Source of the DNA: Plazaster borealis
Taxonomy: Eukaryota > Echinodermata > Asteroidea > Forcipulatida > Labidiasteridae
Assembly (NCBI GenBank): GCA_021014325.1
Contig: CM037463.1
Coordinates: 7,881,001-7,945,000 of the forward strand
DNA: 64,000 bases
Direction: 5' to 3'
The notes beneath the pieces are model-generated. The model was not told where the DNA came from. It made no database searches and worked only from the letters and a program-made list of their open reading frames with translations. This document shows, one piece after another, positions 11,001 to 20,500 of this stretch. How positions within the stretch are numbered: the stretch's first letter is position 1; every line of letters starts with the position of its first letter. The position numbers and the translations under genes were made by a program.

Positions 11001-14000
11001 GGCAGGAACGAGTTAATGAGATAGAGGGTATTGTGGATAAGTTATCTCACAAGAGGAGGTTACTGATTTTTTTTTGGAAAATTTAAGATACGGATAATCC
11101 TTTAAAACCATTCTCCACTGGAAGCGAAGCGAGAGGGGCATCGGCAAGGAGAGGGCTTGCTTTTGTCAGGTAGTCTTGATAAATTAATGTCCTTCTACTT
11201 CTTTGATGGTCTTTGATGGTCTGACTCCTTCGATGATCTTCTGTTCTCAAAGGGGGACTGAGATGAAACTTACATAAGGCGATATATACTTATCTTGGTA
11301 GATTAGCCCTCTATTCCTAAGGGAAGGGCTCTCAATTGACTCTTAAAAGTCGCCACTGTAGGTGCAGACACAACTTTGTCTGTAGTGGTAGTTTATTCCA
11401 TGGTTGGACCACTCTGTTATCCACTCGAAGGTCCCCCTTGCCCGCTCAGTCAGCTTATTATAGTTTCGTTCTGGATTGTCATTTTGGAAACCATGGTTCT
11501 TGGCCGTTGTTTTGGAGCATCTGTGTAAATAATCCATTGAATATTTTCTGTAGTGATTGCATTTTTGTATAAAACATGAATTTATATCGCTTTATAAACA
11601 CATTTCGATTTGAATGCCGGAAAGTTCATCCTTCATTCTGAACACTGTAGGGCCTAGACATTCGCACAGCATTTGGACACTCCTGCCGGAGTAGGGCACA
11701 AAACATCATTTAACGGTTTGATTATTTATTTCTGCAGCATGACACTCAAGGGTTGGTTTGGAAACATGTTATCAATATTCACACCAGTATCATTCATGAT
11801 TGTGTCAAAAAAGAGATTTGAGTTACATGCCCCAACCTGAGACTTCTGGATACAAAAAATGAATCAGTGTGAACCGGACGATGTGTGTTTGGTTTTTGTT
11901 TTCATGACAATGAGGGCAACACCACGGGGTTAATAATTGGAAGCGGCAGTCCGAACTGTGCATCGTAGATTTTCTTCCTCCATGGTGAAACGAAGGTGAA
12001 ACCAAGGTGAAATCATGGAGGTTACAAACAACCCCAAAACAGGCTGTGAGCGAGAAAGGCCCAACGGTGAAACCCGGGCCCTTATTTCCTCTTTTCTTTC
12101 CAACCCCACAGTCGGGGAAAACTTGGCCAGACGTTTGACAAACGTGGAATAAAAACGCGAAATCAAAACAGCTTCATATTACAATGTAATGCTTGCAATG
12201 TTCTCTTTTCTTCATCTTTCGGTGATTGCACCATCCGCCTCTCAGGTTTTTGTGGCCACCGATGGGCGAGGGCGAAGGCGAAGGTGGTGTGTATTTATTC
12301 AGCAGTTTTTACGAGAAGAAAATTATTGCAATTTAATTTGCTCTACGATCATAATGGAACAAAAATTAGTCCTACCATAATACTTTGGCTAAGTTCTATT
12401 CGCTACTCTACAAGTGAAGCTGAGCAAGAATTTGTAGCACATGGATGGTTTAGCCAACTACGCGCCGACGCATCCATTTTAAATTTGGTTGATATAATTA
12501 TCTGTTTTTGTTCATGTAGGCCCTATAATCTTTGAAACGTACATTTTTAAAGCTCTAATATTAGTAATAAGTCGCCTGGGCAATCACGGCAAGTCGACTT
12601 TTTGGTTTTAAATCGTCTTGGCAAGATCAAGATTTGACTTCTTTAATGGCAGGGTATACTTTTTGTATCTGTCAAAGACCAGTATCCCCTTCGGTGTATT
12701 CCAACATATGCATAAAATAATAAACCTGGGAAAATTGGGGTTCAATTGGTCAGCGAAGTTGCACGAAAATAATGAAAGAAAAAAACCCCATCTTTGTTGA
12801 ATAGAATTGTGTGCTTTCAGATGCCTGAGAAAGTCTTCATGTCTTTCTCAGATTCAATTTTTGTGGTAAAAATTTACCTTTTTCTCTAAAACTACATTAC
12901 TTCAAAGAGTGTCGTTTCTAACAAAGTGGCAATCAACAGCTCTCCAGTGCTCTTTACCAATCAAGTTTTTATGGTCATTAACTTGTAAAGTAATTACCAA
13001 AATTTCACCTGCCTTAAAGTTACCAAGTCGTCGTTATCTGAATAAAATGACATGACACTTGTGGAGCTCCGTAGTAGTACGGTTTTGATAAAATACACGT
13101 ATATAAGCAGAGCTGCCAACTCTTCCTGATTCAGCAGAAAGTTCCCTGAAATTAAATAAATCTGTTCATGTTCCAATGATTATGGAAACTTGTTTCCCTA
13201 TTATCTTGAATGTAATTACAAATATCTCCCTGATTGTTGTACAAAATCTCCCTGATTGCAAGATGCAAATGTTGGCATCTCTGCACAAAGATGTTAGTAA
13301 CAGGAGCGGTGTTGATGCCACGGTAAAGTTACACCCCAAACGGCGTCGTGGTTATGATTGCACGTGCTCGTCGCTCTTTATTTGTGTCCGTGTGTTTTCG
13401 GTTCGCCCGCGTAATAAAATGACATAATTTAACTCTGCCCCGTTCGTCTTGTTTCGGTAAACAGATAGTGACGGCGACCGGAGCAACCATCGTCCTCCCG
13501 GATATTCAGGCTGGCAACGGTATCGTTCACATCATCGACAAGGTCATGTTCCCCATTCCGATGGGTAACAACATGCTGGAGTTTCTGAAGCAGGACCCAA
13601 GATTCAGCTCTCTCGTCATGTTCCTAACGGTATGAAATTTGGAACACCAGTATTATTCAAAAGATGTAACAATTTGCATCGGAGATAAAGAACATTATAT
13701 TTTATTTTACTATACAGTGGTACACAAAGGTGTAAAAAAGCATTGTTTTCTTAGTGCTTGCCAAGTCCTACAGGATAAAGGGGTTACATTTTTTTCTTTT
13801 TAGTGTCTCGAAAAGACGGTTCAGAAACTTTCATTAAACTTTATCCGCCTGGAAATTATTGTAAACTTGCCAGAAGCTGGTTGATTAAACCATAGAGCAA
13901 GGAACTAACGGTGCAGGAGCTTGCAGTTTCACAAAGAGCTACATGGATAAATTGTAAGGATTGTTCTTAAGATCAGGCATGCAACTTTGTAAATGCGAAA

Positions 14001-14504
14001 AAGAGAAAATAATGTTGGGTTTCCCGTATGGATCGGAGGTGCTTCCTTTAAGTGGAGGGATATTCTCTTTTTTAATAACTGTACATGATCAAACATTCTT
14101 GGAAGAGAAGTTTCATCTACTCCAATTATTAAAACTAATTATTTTTAACGTTGCAGAAAGCAAACCTAACCACTGCACTAGTAACAGACCCATCCCGTCC
14201 ACTGACGATCTTCGCTCCTAACAACGCCGCCTTCAAAAAGCTCCCTAAGGCCGTGGTGGATAAGCTCGCAAATGTGACCTTCCTCCAAACTGTTCTCGAG
14301 TACCACGTGGTGAGTGCTGCCCTCTACGCTGCGGGTCTTTACGACAACCAGAGGTTGCAACCACTGGCGGGTGGGACGATCTTGGTACTGCGCGGGCCGG
14401 GGGGCATCTACGTCGAAAACCAACAAGTGGTTCAGGCGGACAACACGGTCGTTAACGGCGTCGTTCATGAAGTGTCTGGGGTTCTGATCCCGCCGTCGAA
14501 GTAG
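7567..14504 (+). CDS. Secreted two-domain fasciclin (FAS1) protein, form using the upstream first exon
   Basis: Exons 7567-8043, 13465-13629 and 14157-14504 join in phase 0 to give 329 residues. The first exon encodes a hydrophobic leader (SQLLVWLLSVFGCSS), then most of a FAS1 domain (DILQVCQNAGALTFVKYAR, ALAPTDLAFDRLP, WYLRYHIGL). The shared second exon closes FAS1-1 with DIQAGNGIVHIIDKVM and opens FAS1-2. The shared last exon carries TIFAPNNAAFKKLP (H1 motif), VLEYHVV and NGVVHEVSGVLIPPSK before the stop. There is no membrane anchor at the C-terminus, which fits a secreted protein related to TGFBI/periostin-type FAS1 proteins. Splicing of this first exon across 5.4 kb to the shared exons is inferred from matching phase and from the absence of any other FAS1 3' exon nearby. 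Confidence 0.6.
8044..9433. other. Noncoding stretch between the two FAS1 first exons
   Basis: I looked for a second FAS1 exon with the DI-x-NG-x-H-x-ID signature and found none. The main content is an inverted-repeat element at 8700-9170. Confidence 0.5.
8700..9170. mobile_element. Fold-back element with CCCAACT-rich arms
   Basis: The left arm (AACCAATCCCAACTATG, TGTTACAGTTGGGACGG) is matched in reverse orientation on the right (CCCGTCCCAACTGTA-like and GGGTTGGGATTGGGT). The ends are diffuse and I see no clear target duplication. No transposase frame is present; the open frames here are artefacts of the repeat. Confidence 0.5.
9434..9624. mobile_element. TTAA fold-back MITE, half copy
   Basis: It starts TTAAAGGCATCGTGCAAGAA and ends CGTGTATCATGCCTTTAA. 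It matches one arm of the full copies at 21969-22341 and 56857-57217, including GAAATTACC, ACTACGTTACTTCAGAGGG and CAACAGCTCTC. Confidence 0.75.
10109..10142. repeat. (ACATGT/ACAT)n palindromic microsatellite
   Basis: This is a run of overlapping TACATGTACA palindromes just upstream of the second FAS1 first exon. It could extrude as a hairpin; a regulatory role is not shown. Confidence 0.75.
10190..10639 (+). CDS. FAS1 gene, downstream first coding exon (1b)
   Basis: The exon is 150 codons ending at GATAAG|GTAAGAG. The reading frame is open upstream to 9929, but the ATG at 10190 sits directly before a signal peptide and has the best context, so I place the start there. A sequon NSTD is present. 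The exon encodes most of the first FAS1 domain and lacks its last strands, which the 13465 exon supplies. Confidence 0.8.
10190..14504 (+). CDS. Secreted two-domain fasciclin (FAS1) protein, form using the downstream first exon
   Basis: Exons 10190-10639, 13465-13629 and 14157-14504 join in phase 0 to give 320 residues. The start has a strong context (AAAATGG). Residues 1 to about 25 form a signal peptide (LPIFMVLAVALAVFPLKTFG). FAS1-1 runs from the AELYGAKEFSALARKSPW segment through the exon junction at residue 150/151 to DIQAGNGIVHIIDKVM. FAS1-2 occupies the rest and ends NGVVHEVSGVLIPPSK. FAS1 domains mediate cell adhesion and matrix interactions; this protein has no transmembrane or obvious GPI signal, so it is probably secreted. 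It is shorter than vertebrate TGFBI/periostin, which have four FAS1 domains. A candidate poly(A) signal AATAAA lies at 15134. I am confident of the family and less so of the exact transcript start. Confidence 0.75.
12642..13017. mobile_element. TTAA fold-back MITE, full copy
   Basis: It is bounded by TTAA at both ends and reads through the family landmarks: GTCAAAGACCAGTATCC, CAATTGGTCAGCGAAGTTGC, the central stem GCCTGAGAAAG...CTTTCTCAG, and CAACAGCTCTCCAGTGC. It has no coding capacity. Confidence 0.8.
13108..13283. mobile_element. Short DNA transposon with CAGAGCTGCCAAC termini, copy 1
   Basis: The left end is CAGAGCTGCCAAC and the right end is GTTGGCATCTCTG. The interior (TCTCCCTGATTGTTGTACAAAATC) matches, in reverse orientation, the copy at 35247-35420. 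I see no clean target duplication on this copy. Confidence 0.65.
13465..13629 (+). CDS. FAS1 gene, shared coding exon 2
   Basis: The exon is 55 codons, phase 0 at both ends (AACAG|ATAGTG to CTAACG|GTATGA). It encodes the end of FAS1-1 (LPDIQAGNGIVHIIDKVMFP, the H2 motif) and the first helix of FAS1-2 (MLEFLKQDPRFSSLVMFLT). Confidence 0.85.
13630..14156 (+). other. FAS1 gene intron between shared exons
   Basis: This is a GT-AG intron of 527 bp, from GTATGA to TTTTTAACGTTGCAG. I see no repeat or gene inside. Confidence 0.7.
14157..14504 (+). CDS. FAS1 gene, shared last coding exon
   Basis: The exon is 115 codons plus TAG. It covers most of FAS1-2: TIFAPNNAAFKKLP, a sequon NVT, VLEYHVV, and the closing NGVVHEVSGVLIPP. 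It ends PPSK with no anchor. The long open frame on the opposite strand is a shadow of this GC-rich exon. Confidence 0.88.
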   Translation, partial: KANLTTALVTDPSRPLTIFAPNNAAFKKLPKAVVDKLANVTFLQTVLEYHVVSAALYAAGLYDNQRLQPLAGGTILVLRGPGGIYVENQQVVQADNTVVNGVVHEVSGVLIPPSK

Positions 14505-14507
14505 ACG

Positions 14508-14757
14508 TAGACTTGTGGACAAGTCGTTTAAAAAAATGTTTGTCGAGGTGGTAGCATCAACGGCTCTCTCGCAACTGTACTTTCTCTCGCAACTGTACTT
14601 TCTCGCAAGATTGCTGCTCCACGCGAGATTCTGCTCACTCGACGACGGCCCCATTAAACTGGTGCAGTAGTCAGAAGCCAGCAATATTGCGAGAGCAGTT
14701 TAATCCCGTCAGAGCATGCGCTGCGACAAACATTTAAACGACTTGTCCATAATTCTA
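14508..14757. mobile_element. Inverted-repeat MITE in the FAS1 3' UTR
   Basis: The arms TAGACTTGTGGACAAGTCG and CGACTTGTCCATAATTCTA bracket a 250-bp segment, with inner arms ATGTTTGTCG and CGACAAACAT. It starts three bases after the FAS1 stop codon, so it should form the first part of the 3' UTR. The inside holds a direct repeat of TCTCGCAACTGTACTT. Confidence 0.7.
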
Positions 14758-15133
14758 AAGTAGGTACTTATACATGAATGGTGACAACAGTTTACAGGAC
14801 TTACCTATTTCCATTGCTTAGCCTAATGTCTGGTGGAAAGAAACATCAACAGTTCTGGGGGGTTTTGTGTACATTTACAGGATTGTTACATTGGATCTAA
14901 ATATGAAATCACACTAACATAAAAATGATGCCCAAATTGCAACATCCGTACACTTAATTATTACTTTTTGAGGAAGTGTTAATAATGATTTCAGCTCATT
15001 TGAAATAAGTAGTGATAATTATTTTCCTAGAATCGGATGTATAATTGTTTTTTTACAAAGGTATGGTCATACTTTGGAAACGACAGTTGGTTTAATTCAC
15101 TGGACAACATAAACCTTGACTGAAATTATTAAC

Positions 15134-15139
15134 AATAAA
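15134..15139 (+). terminator. Candidate poly(A) signal of the FAS1 gene
   Basis: AATAAATAAA lies about 630 bases after the stop codon and is the first canonical hexamer downstream. No transcript evidence is available. Confidence 0.35.
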
Positions 15140-15154
15140 TAAATTTTAATTTGG

Positions 15155-15325
15155 TTTTACCCTTACACGATGTGTGTAAAGCACTGTATACTCAGTACTT
15201 TCCCCCGAGTCCTGTGAACAAAATCCACAGGTATATTACTCGGGTGGGATTCGAACCCACAACCTTTGCCATTCTAGAGCAGATGTCTTACCAACTAGAC
15301 CACCGAGACTACCCGGTAGCTAGAA
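15155..15325 (-). mobile_element. tRNA-derived SINE, family 1
   Basis: On the minus strand a tRNA-like head holds an A box (TGGTCTAGTTGG) and a B box (GGTTCGAATCC) at normal spacing. A body follows (TACTGAGTATACAGTGCTTTAC, then AAGGGTAAAACC). The head lacks the mature folding of a real tRNA gene and is joined to a repeat tail, so I call it a SINE rather than a tRNA. Confidence 0.75.
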
Positions 15326-15680
15326 GCAGTTTGAATCCTATATTTTAGCAGCGGGTACCGCTTTAAATTGTACTATCTTGTCTTTAAAAAAAAAAAGTAT
15401 TTTAAAGTTTATATGAGCAATAGGACTAATACTTTTATAATTATTAATAATTTTTTAAAATTTTACACAACTGCTTAAAACTTAAATTATTTTATACCGA
15501 GCACCATTGGATCTCTGCCCAACGGCAAATATTTTATTCACATTAGCACACACTTCATGTATAGTTGTTCAAGAAACCCACCTGATAGTTCTAAATTTAA
15601 AAAGCCATTTTACCCAAATAAATAGAGGACTTTGTCATATTTGTTTGAAAACATGCACAGTTCATTATAATGTGTACACA

Positions 15681-16041
15681 GGCACATTGCCTTCAGATTT
15701 GGCACTTTGGGCAATAACAAGCGTTTGTTATAAATGGTTGGAAAGATATTTTAAAAGAAGAATATAATTATTCAAATAAATATCCCTTGAAGTTGTGTGG
15801 GTTTTGTGTAAAATGCATGACAGAACACGGTTCGCTATATTGTGGAACCAAATGTTTGACTCCACAAAATGGCGGAATGTATGTTTCGCTAGTTGTATTT
15901 CCAGAGGCAAATTTATGCTTTCTAATCACTACTCACCAATTATAAACACACTGTAGGTGTTTTAGTGCATGAACAACTCTTACAAAGGATAAGCAGTAAT
16001 TCGAAACATGAAAATTTTGAGAGATCTGAAGGCAATGTGCC
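15681..16041. mobile_element. Fold-back element with GGCACATTGCCTTCAGAT ends
   Basis: The left end GGCACATTGCCTTCAGAT is matched by ATCTGAAGGCAATGTGCC on the right. The inside carries CCACAAAATGGCGGAA. Half copies with the same internal landmark occur at about 17637-17870 and 47787-47983. Confidence 0.65.
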
Positions 16042-16732
16042 CCTTTAAAAAATCAAAACAAACTGTGGTCTTAATTTATTAGCCAATCAAATCACACTTG
16101 CTTTCTACCTTAGTTCCTGAACTGATCAAGCAAACATAAAAAACCCATATGACATTCACAGGCCTAATGCTTCATAGAGGCAATTGCCTCCATGCCCCCC
16201 TGGTCATTGCCTTGGTGCCACTTGAAAATGTCCCAGTGGAGGTGCCCTTTTGTAAAAAATGACTTGCCCTAATACAAGAACAAAGTATCAGGCCTATATG
16301 CATTAAAGAGGTAAACAAAGAGCTACATGTATGACTTGTAAATGCTTTTAAATTGCTGGAACATTACTCATGGGTCACAAGCTTTTAGTTCCTTTAGTAA
16401 AGTTACACATGTGTTTGACCCCCATCCGGCATATTTCTGGTACCTTTTCCTGCTGATTTGCAACGAACACAGCAGGCGAGTTCACTTTTATGTCAACCAC
16501 AAAAGTGGAAAAGAAACTTTTAATGATGAAAATCCATTTATGTTTACCACTGTAACATAAGACTATTGACTATATAAATTCCCCATCATCCAAGATAAAT
16601 TATATTAAATGATTTTATAATGTGCTTTAAAAAAAAAAAAAATGGTGTCGAATTGAGTGTTGTATTTCTTATGAATAAAAGTAAGTTACTTAAAGCCGTT
16701 AATTTTGCATCGGGGAAAAAAGAATATAATTT

Positions 16733-16942
16733 GTTTTACCCTTACGCCGATGTGTATTAAGCACTGTATACTCATTAAGCACTGTATACTCAGTACAACT
16801 CGGACATGTATCTGCTCTACCATTGCAAAGGTCGTGGGTTCAAATCCCACCAGAGTGATTTGCCTGTGGGTTTTTTTTTCACAGAACTCAGGATAGTACT
16901 ATACAATGCTTAATACAAATCGGCGTAAGGGTAAAACAAATT
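16733..16942 (+). mobile_element. tRNA-derived SINE, family 1, with an inverted tail on its 5' side
   Basis: The B box GGTTCAAATCC and the tail CAATGCTTAATACAAATCGG...AAGGGTAAAAC are in plus orientation. The left side is an inverted copy of the same tail (TTTTACCCTTACGCCGATG). The tRNA head is damaged, with the A-box region largely lost. Confidence 0.6.
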
Positions 16943-17290
16943 ATACTACTAAAGCCCCTATAACCTACGGGAATGGTGGAAAAAGGTCTATTGAATTAGT
17001 TTTGCCTGAAATGCTATGGTTTTTTGAGAAATGAGTCAAACAATTAATTTGGATATAGCGTGTCTAAAATCCGACATCAATTGGGGGGGGGGGGGGAAGA
17101 AGCACCTAGTTACACCACTTGTGTTGATACAAGACTCATTTTCTAGGATTTAATTATTGAAGACTCACTTGTTTTGTTGAAAGTGATTTTTTATGTTTGA
17201 GTCATCTTTGATTTTATTTTGATCTGTGTTGGACACATCCTAGCGCTTTGCAACCTCTAGAAAAGGAGATCTATAAGTGCCAGCTTATTA

Positions 17291-17296
17291 TTTATT
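17291..17296 (-). terminator. Candidate poly(A) signal of DHX30
   Basis: AATAAATAAT reads on the minus strand about 140 bases past the DHX30 stop codon. It is the nearest canonical hexamer. Confidence 0.4.
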
Positions 17297-17432
17297 GGTA
17301 AACGTGCAGTTCATGACATTTGCATGGTGTCATACAGTCATTGCCTTCAACTGTTTGTTACAAATTGTGTTTCTGTTGCCTTCTGACCCTCGGAGGCGTC
17401 TCTAGGGCGACTGTCTGTCAAAGAATGACTGA

Positions 17433-17594
17433 TCACCAGGCAGTGAGGTTCATATTCATTGCAGCCTGCCAGTCGTTGTTTCTGTGGTTCTGTCTCTTTT
17501 TGCTCGCTGACACCATGAACGGAGTCTGAGGGCTGTTGATGACCTTCTGAAGCATCTCCAAAATGTCTTCATGCCTCGTCTTGACTTCCTGGGG
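17433..17594 (-). CDS. DHX30: DHX30 coding exon 22 (C-terminus)
   Basis: The exon is 53 codons plus TGA after the acceptor CTTTCTCCAG, phase 0. It encodes [19 protein letters not shown] and a basic, Asn-rich tail ending NMNLTAW. Confidence 0.88.
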   Translation of the reverse strand, partial: PQEVKTRHEDILEMLQKVINSPQTPFMVSASKKRQNHRNNDWQAAMNMNLTAW

Positions 17595-20500
17595 CTGGAG
17601 AAAGACGGGAGCTTGGATCGTTAGAAGTACTTAAAGAGACACATTGCCTGCCGATTGGGCACTTTTGGCTTTATAAAGTGTTTGTCATGAAATTAATATG
17701 GTCAAAAAAGATGTTTTAAAAGTAGAATATAATGCATCACACAAAATATGCCTCAAAATTGTGTGGTTTTCCTTTCATTTGTAAACTAACACAGTTCCGC
17801 CATTTTGTGGAACCAAATATTTGACTCCACAATATAATGACCATGTTAGTTCACTAAGTAAAAGGAAAACCACACAATATGTACCACTTTTGACTGGTTT
17901 CCTAGTTATTTTTGCTTGGCAGAAATTTGTTAAGCAGTATTTTGTGCATAAGCAGCTCAATATAGTTGGACACTGTTCACTTTATAGGAATGTATACTGC
18001 TGTTCAAAGATGAGAAACTTGCCCCCCCCCCTAAAATTCTTCAAAAAAAAGCAGTTTGATTTTTCACTAGGGTTGGGACACTTGACCGGTTAACTGTTTA
18101 ACTGTAAAACAATGATAAAATCCTTTTCAAATTTCCTTAAAAGTTGAGGGGTAAACGAAGCCAACGAAGAAAGAGAGACGAAAAAAATGAAACAAAAACC
18201 GAAGCCCACAGTTCTGAGTAATTCTGGAAAGTGTTATGACATGTGTGTCTTCTCAAGATCGGCTCATGGTTCGGATTGGAATCAGTAGAAACGGTTAACC
18301 AGAGGTCACAAGTTAAGTTCAACTGTCTAGGAAAATAAACATAGGTGCACGACCCTAGTTTTCACTCACCAAGTCATCGATGCGTTCAGCATTCAGGCAC
18401 TCTTCCACCATGGTGTTGACTTCTCGTATCAAACCCATCAGCACTGCAGCTGTGTCGTACGTAGCGTAGAAGGTGACGGGCGTTCTCTCTGCATAGCTAT
18501 CGCTGGTTGTGTGGATGTCTGCACTGACGACAAGTTTCACCACCTCTGCATTTGGGTCTAAGCCGGGGTCTTCCTCTTCGAGCCGCAGCATTTCTGCAAA
18601 AGGCCCAAAAAGGTCAAAACTTGTGAACCTTTTTAATAATAATATAATAATACTACGCAGTTCTTATATAGCGCTTCATACTCCCGATGGGTGTCTCAAA
18701 GCGCTCAGTATTTTTCCTACAAGGTAAGTGGAGTTACGTGTTTAAGTATGAGACCTATTCCTTTGCATAGCACCATGTAACGGTTTACAAGGTGCTGTGG
18801 CGCAATATGCAGCCAATCAAACCAGGAACACCTGGGCGAACCCCTTCTCTTTACGATAAGTGCACTGGGTTCTTTTACGTGCATTACACAACACACAGGA
18901 CCTACGGCTTAACGTCCCATCCGAAGGACGAAGCATGTGGTTAAGTGCCTTGCTCAAGGACACAAGTGTCACGACTGGGATTCGAACCCACACTCTGCTG
19001 ATCAGAAACACCAGAGCTTGAGTTCGGTGTTCTTATCTGCTCGGCCACGACACGCCACTAGTACCGCAGACATCAACAAAGTACCACACATTCCAGGCAA
19101 GCATTTGGTGCATGTGTTTCTGTTTGTACAGCTGGTATTGTGTGGAATTCCCACGGCTTGAGTTATTATTATTATTATTACTATATATTTCTGGAAATGA
19201 AACCAAGGATGCCTCATAAGTGAATGTAATCATTGTACCTCACAAGCCTGAGAAAACCTGTAAACAAGGGTGCTTGCTATGTGAACCAGAAACACCGGGG
19301 TTAAGCCCCTACTCTTCCACGATAAGTGTTCTGGGTTCTTTTATGTGCATCTACCAATGTTCTGTGGACGTAGACCCCACAGTCTCCTCTGGAAGTTTGT
19401 GGCAATGGCCAGTTGGCCAGGAGGGTATACCGATAGTGATAGAGTTAAGGACCCTTACATGGGCTTAGTGGTAGCATTTAAAGACTTAAAAATTAAATGA
19501 AAAACTGTATGAGCTTTCGTAGCAACAACTACTCAGTATGCGCGTGTCAAAATGCAAGTTTTTAGACGCAATCCACTTCATATGTTTTTACACGATCACC
19601 CTAAACTGCATACAGTTAGACATGTCACAAGATCAAAGAAGAATGAGAGGGGACCAGTAATTAAAATGTCCAGTATATTTGAATAAAAGTTTCAAAGTCA
19701 CACTTCCAGGGGTTATGGTCGAGCAACCATTCCGGGGGAAAAATGATGCAGCGAGATTCTACAACACTGGGAATGAGGTTGGGGGAGAACACTAGTTGTG
19801 TGACTGTAAATCAGGTTACCTCTTTGTGAGACTGGTTGAACATGGACCCGTCTTCCTGTCATGCACAGTACTGCCAAGGGTTGTACGGTGGAAGAATCAT
19901 GGATGAAGACCTGATCTGCCTTTGCCTTTAAAAACAAATCCAGGGGAAAAAAAAGGAGGATTATGGCATTTGATTTTCACAAAAAAGAAAAAACCATGAG
20001 AAAAGATAGTGAAACTGAAACAATGTCATTGAAGGTATGGATACAGAGCCGATACCAGCTATTTTATGAAACCTAAAACCAAGATGTTGATCTCTAACAT
20101 TCATTTGCATGTTAAGTTTATAGAAACAATTCTTGAGCTTTAAATCCAGGGCCCATTCCATAGAGCTGCTAAAGCACAAAAAGTAGCTAAGCACAACAAA
20201 ATGATGCTTATCAGAATAAGGTCACCAGCCGAAGTACCATGTCACATGCATTTTAACTGGTATCCTGCTAAGGTTTGCTTAGCACAAAATTGTTAAGCAA
20301 AATTGTCCACTTAAGCAGCTCTATGAAATTGGGCCCAGGTCTTTAGGGTCAAGTATGATTCAATGATCATTGTTACTCAAGTCCAAATCTGATTTTGGTT
20401 TGTCTTCAATCTTAAGTCACAAGTCATACAACACTGGAGAACACTGATTTCCAGTTTGCGCTTAGATTTTGTCAAAATAAAATAGTTAATGGCCTGACAT

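Larger units (their letters stand above)
10640..13464 (+). other. FAS1 gene intron after exon 1b
   Basis: This is a GT-AG intron of 2825 bp (GTAAGAG to GGTAAACAG). It contains a TTAA fold-back MITE (12642-13017) and a small TIR element (13108-13283). I see no further FAS1 exon in it. Confidence 0.65.
15326..17290. other. Intergenic DNA between convergent FAS1 and DHX30 genes
   Basis: No gene is visible. The region holds AT-rich sequence, an inverted-repeat element at 15681-16041, a SINE at 16733-16942, a poly(A) run near 16629 and a G-run near 17084. Confidence 0.55.

Noticed and set aside
10809..11024. Open frame of 71 codons following the FAS1 exon 1b
   Set aside because: No FAS1 or other family similarity, no consensus splice sites in phase, and composition like intron sequence.
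14178..14684. 168-codon frame antisense to the last FAS1 exon
   Set aside because: It is a shadow of the FAS1 coding frame extending into the downstream MITE; no protein similarity.
15155..15325. Genuine tRNA gene
   Set aside because: A and B boxes are present, but the sequence continues into a repeat tail shared with 16733-16942, so it is a SINE.
15507..15767. LINE endonuclease fragment (frame containing SCIVVQETHL)
   Set aside because: A ten-residue resemblance to the 'QETHL' endonuclease motif, with nothing similar on either side.
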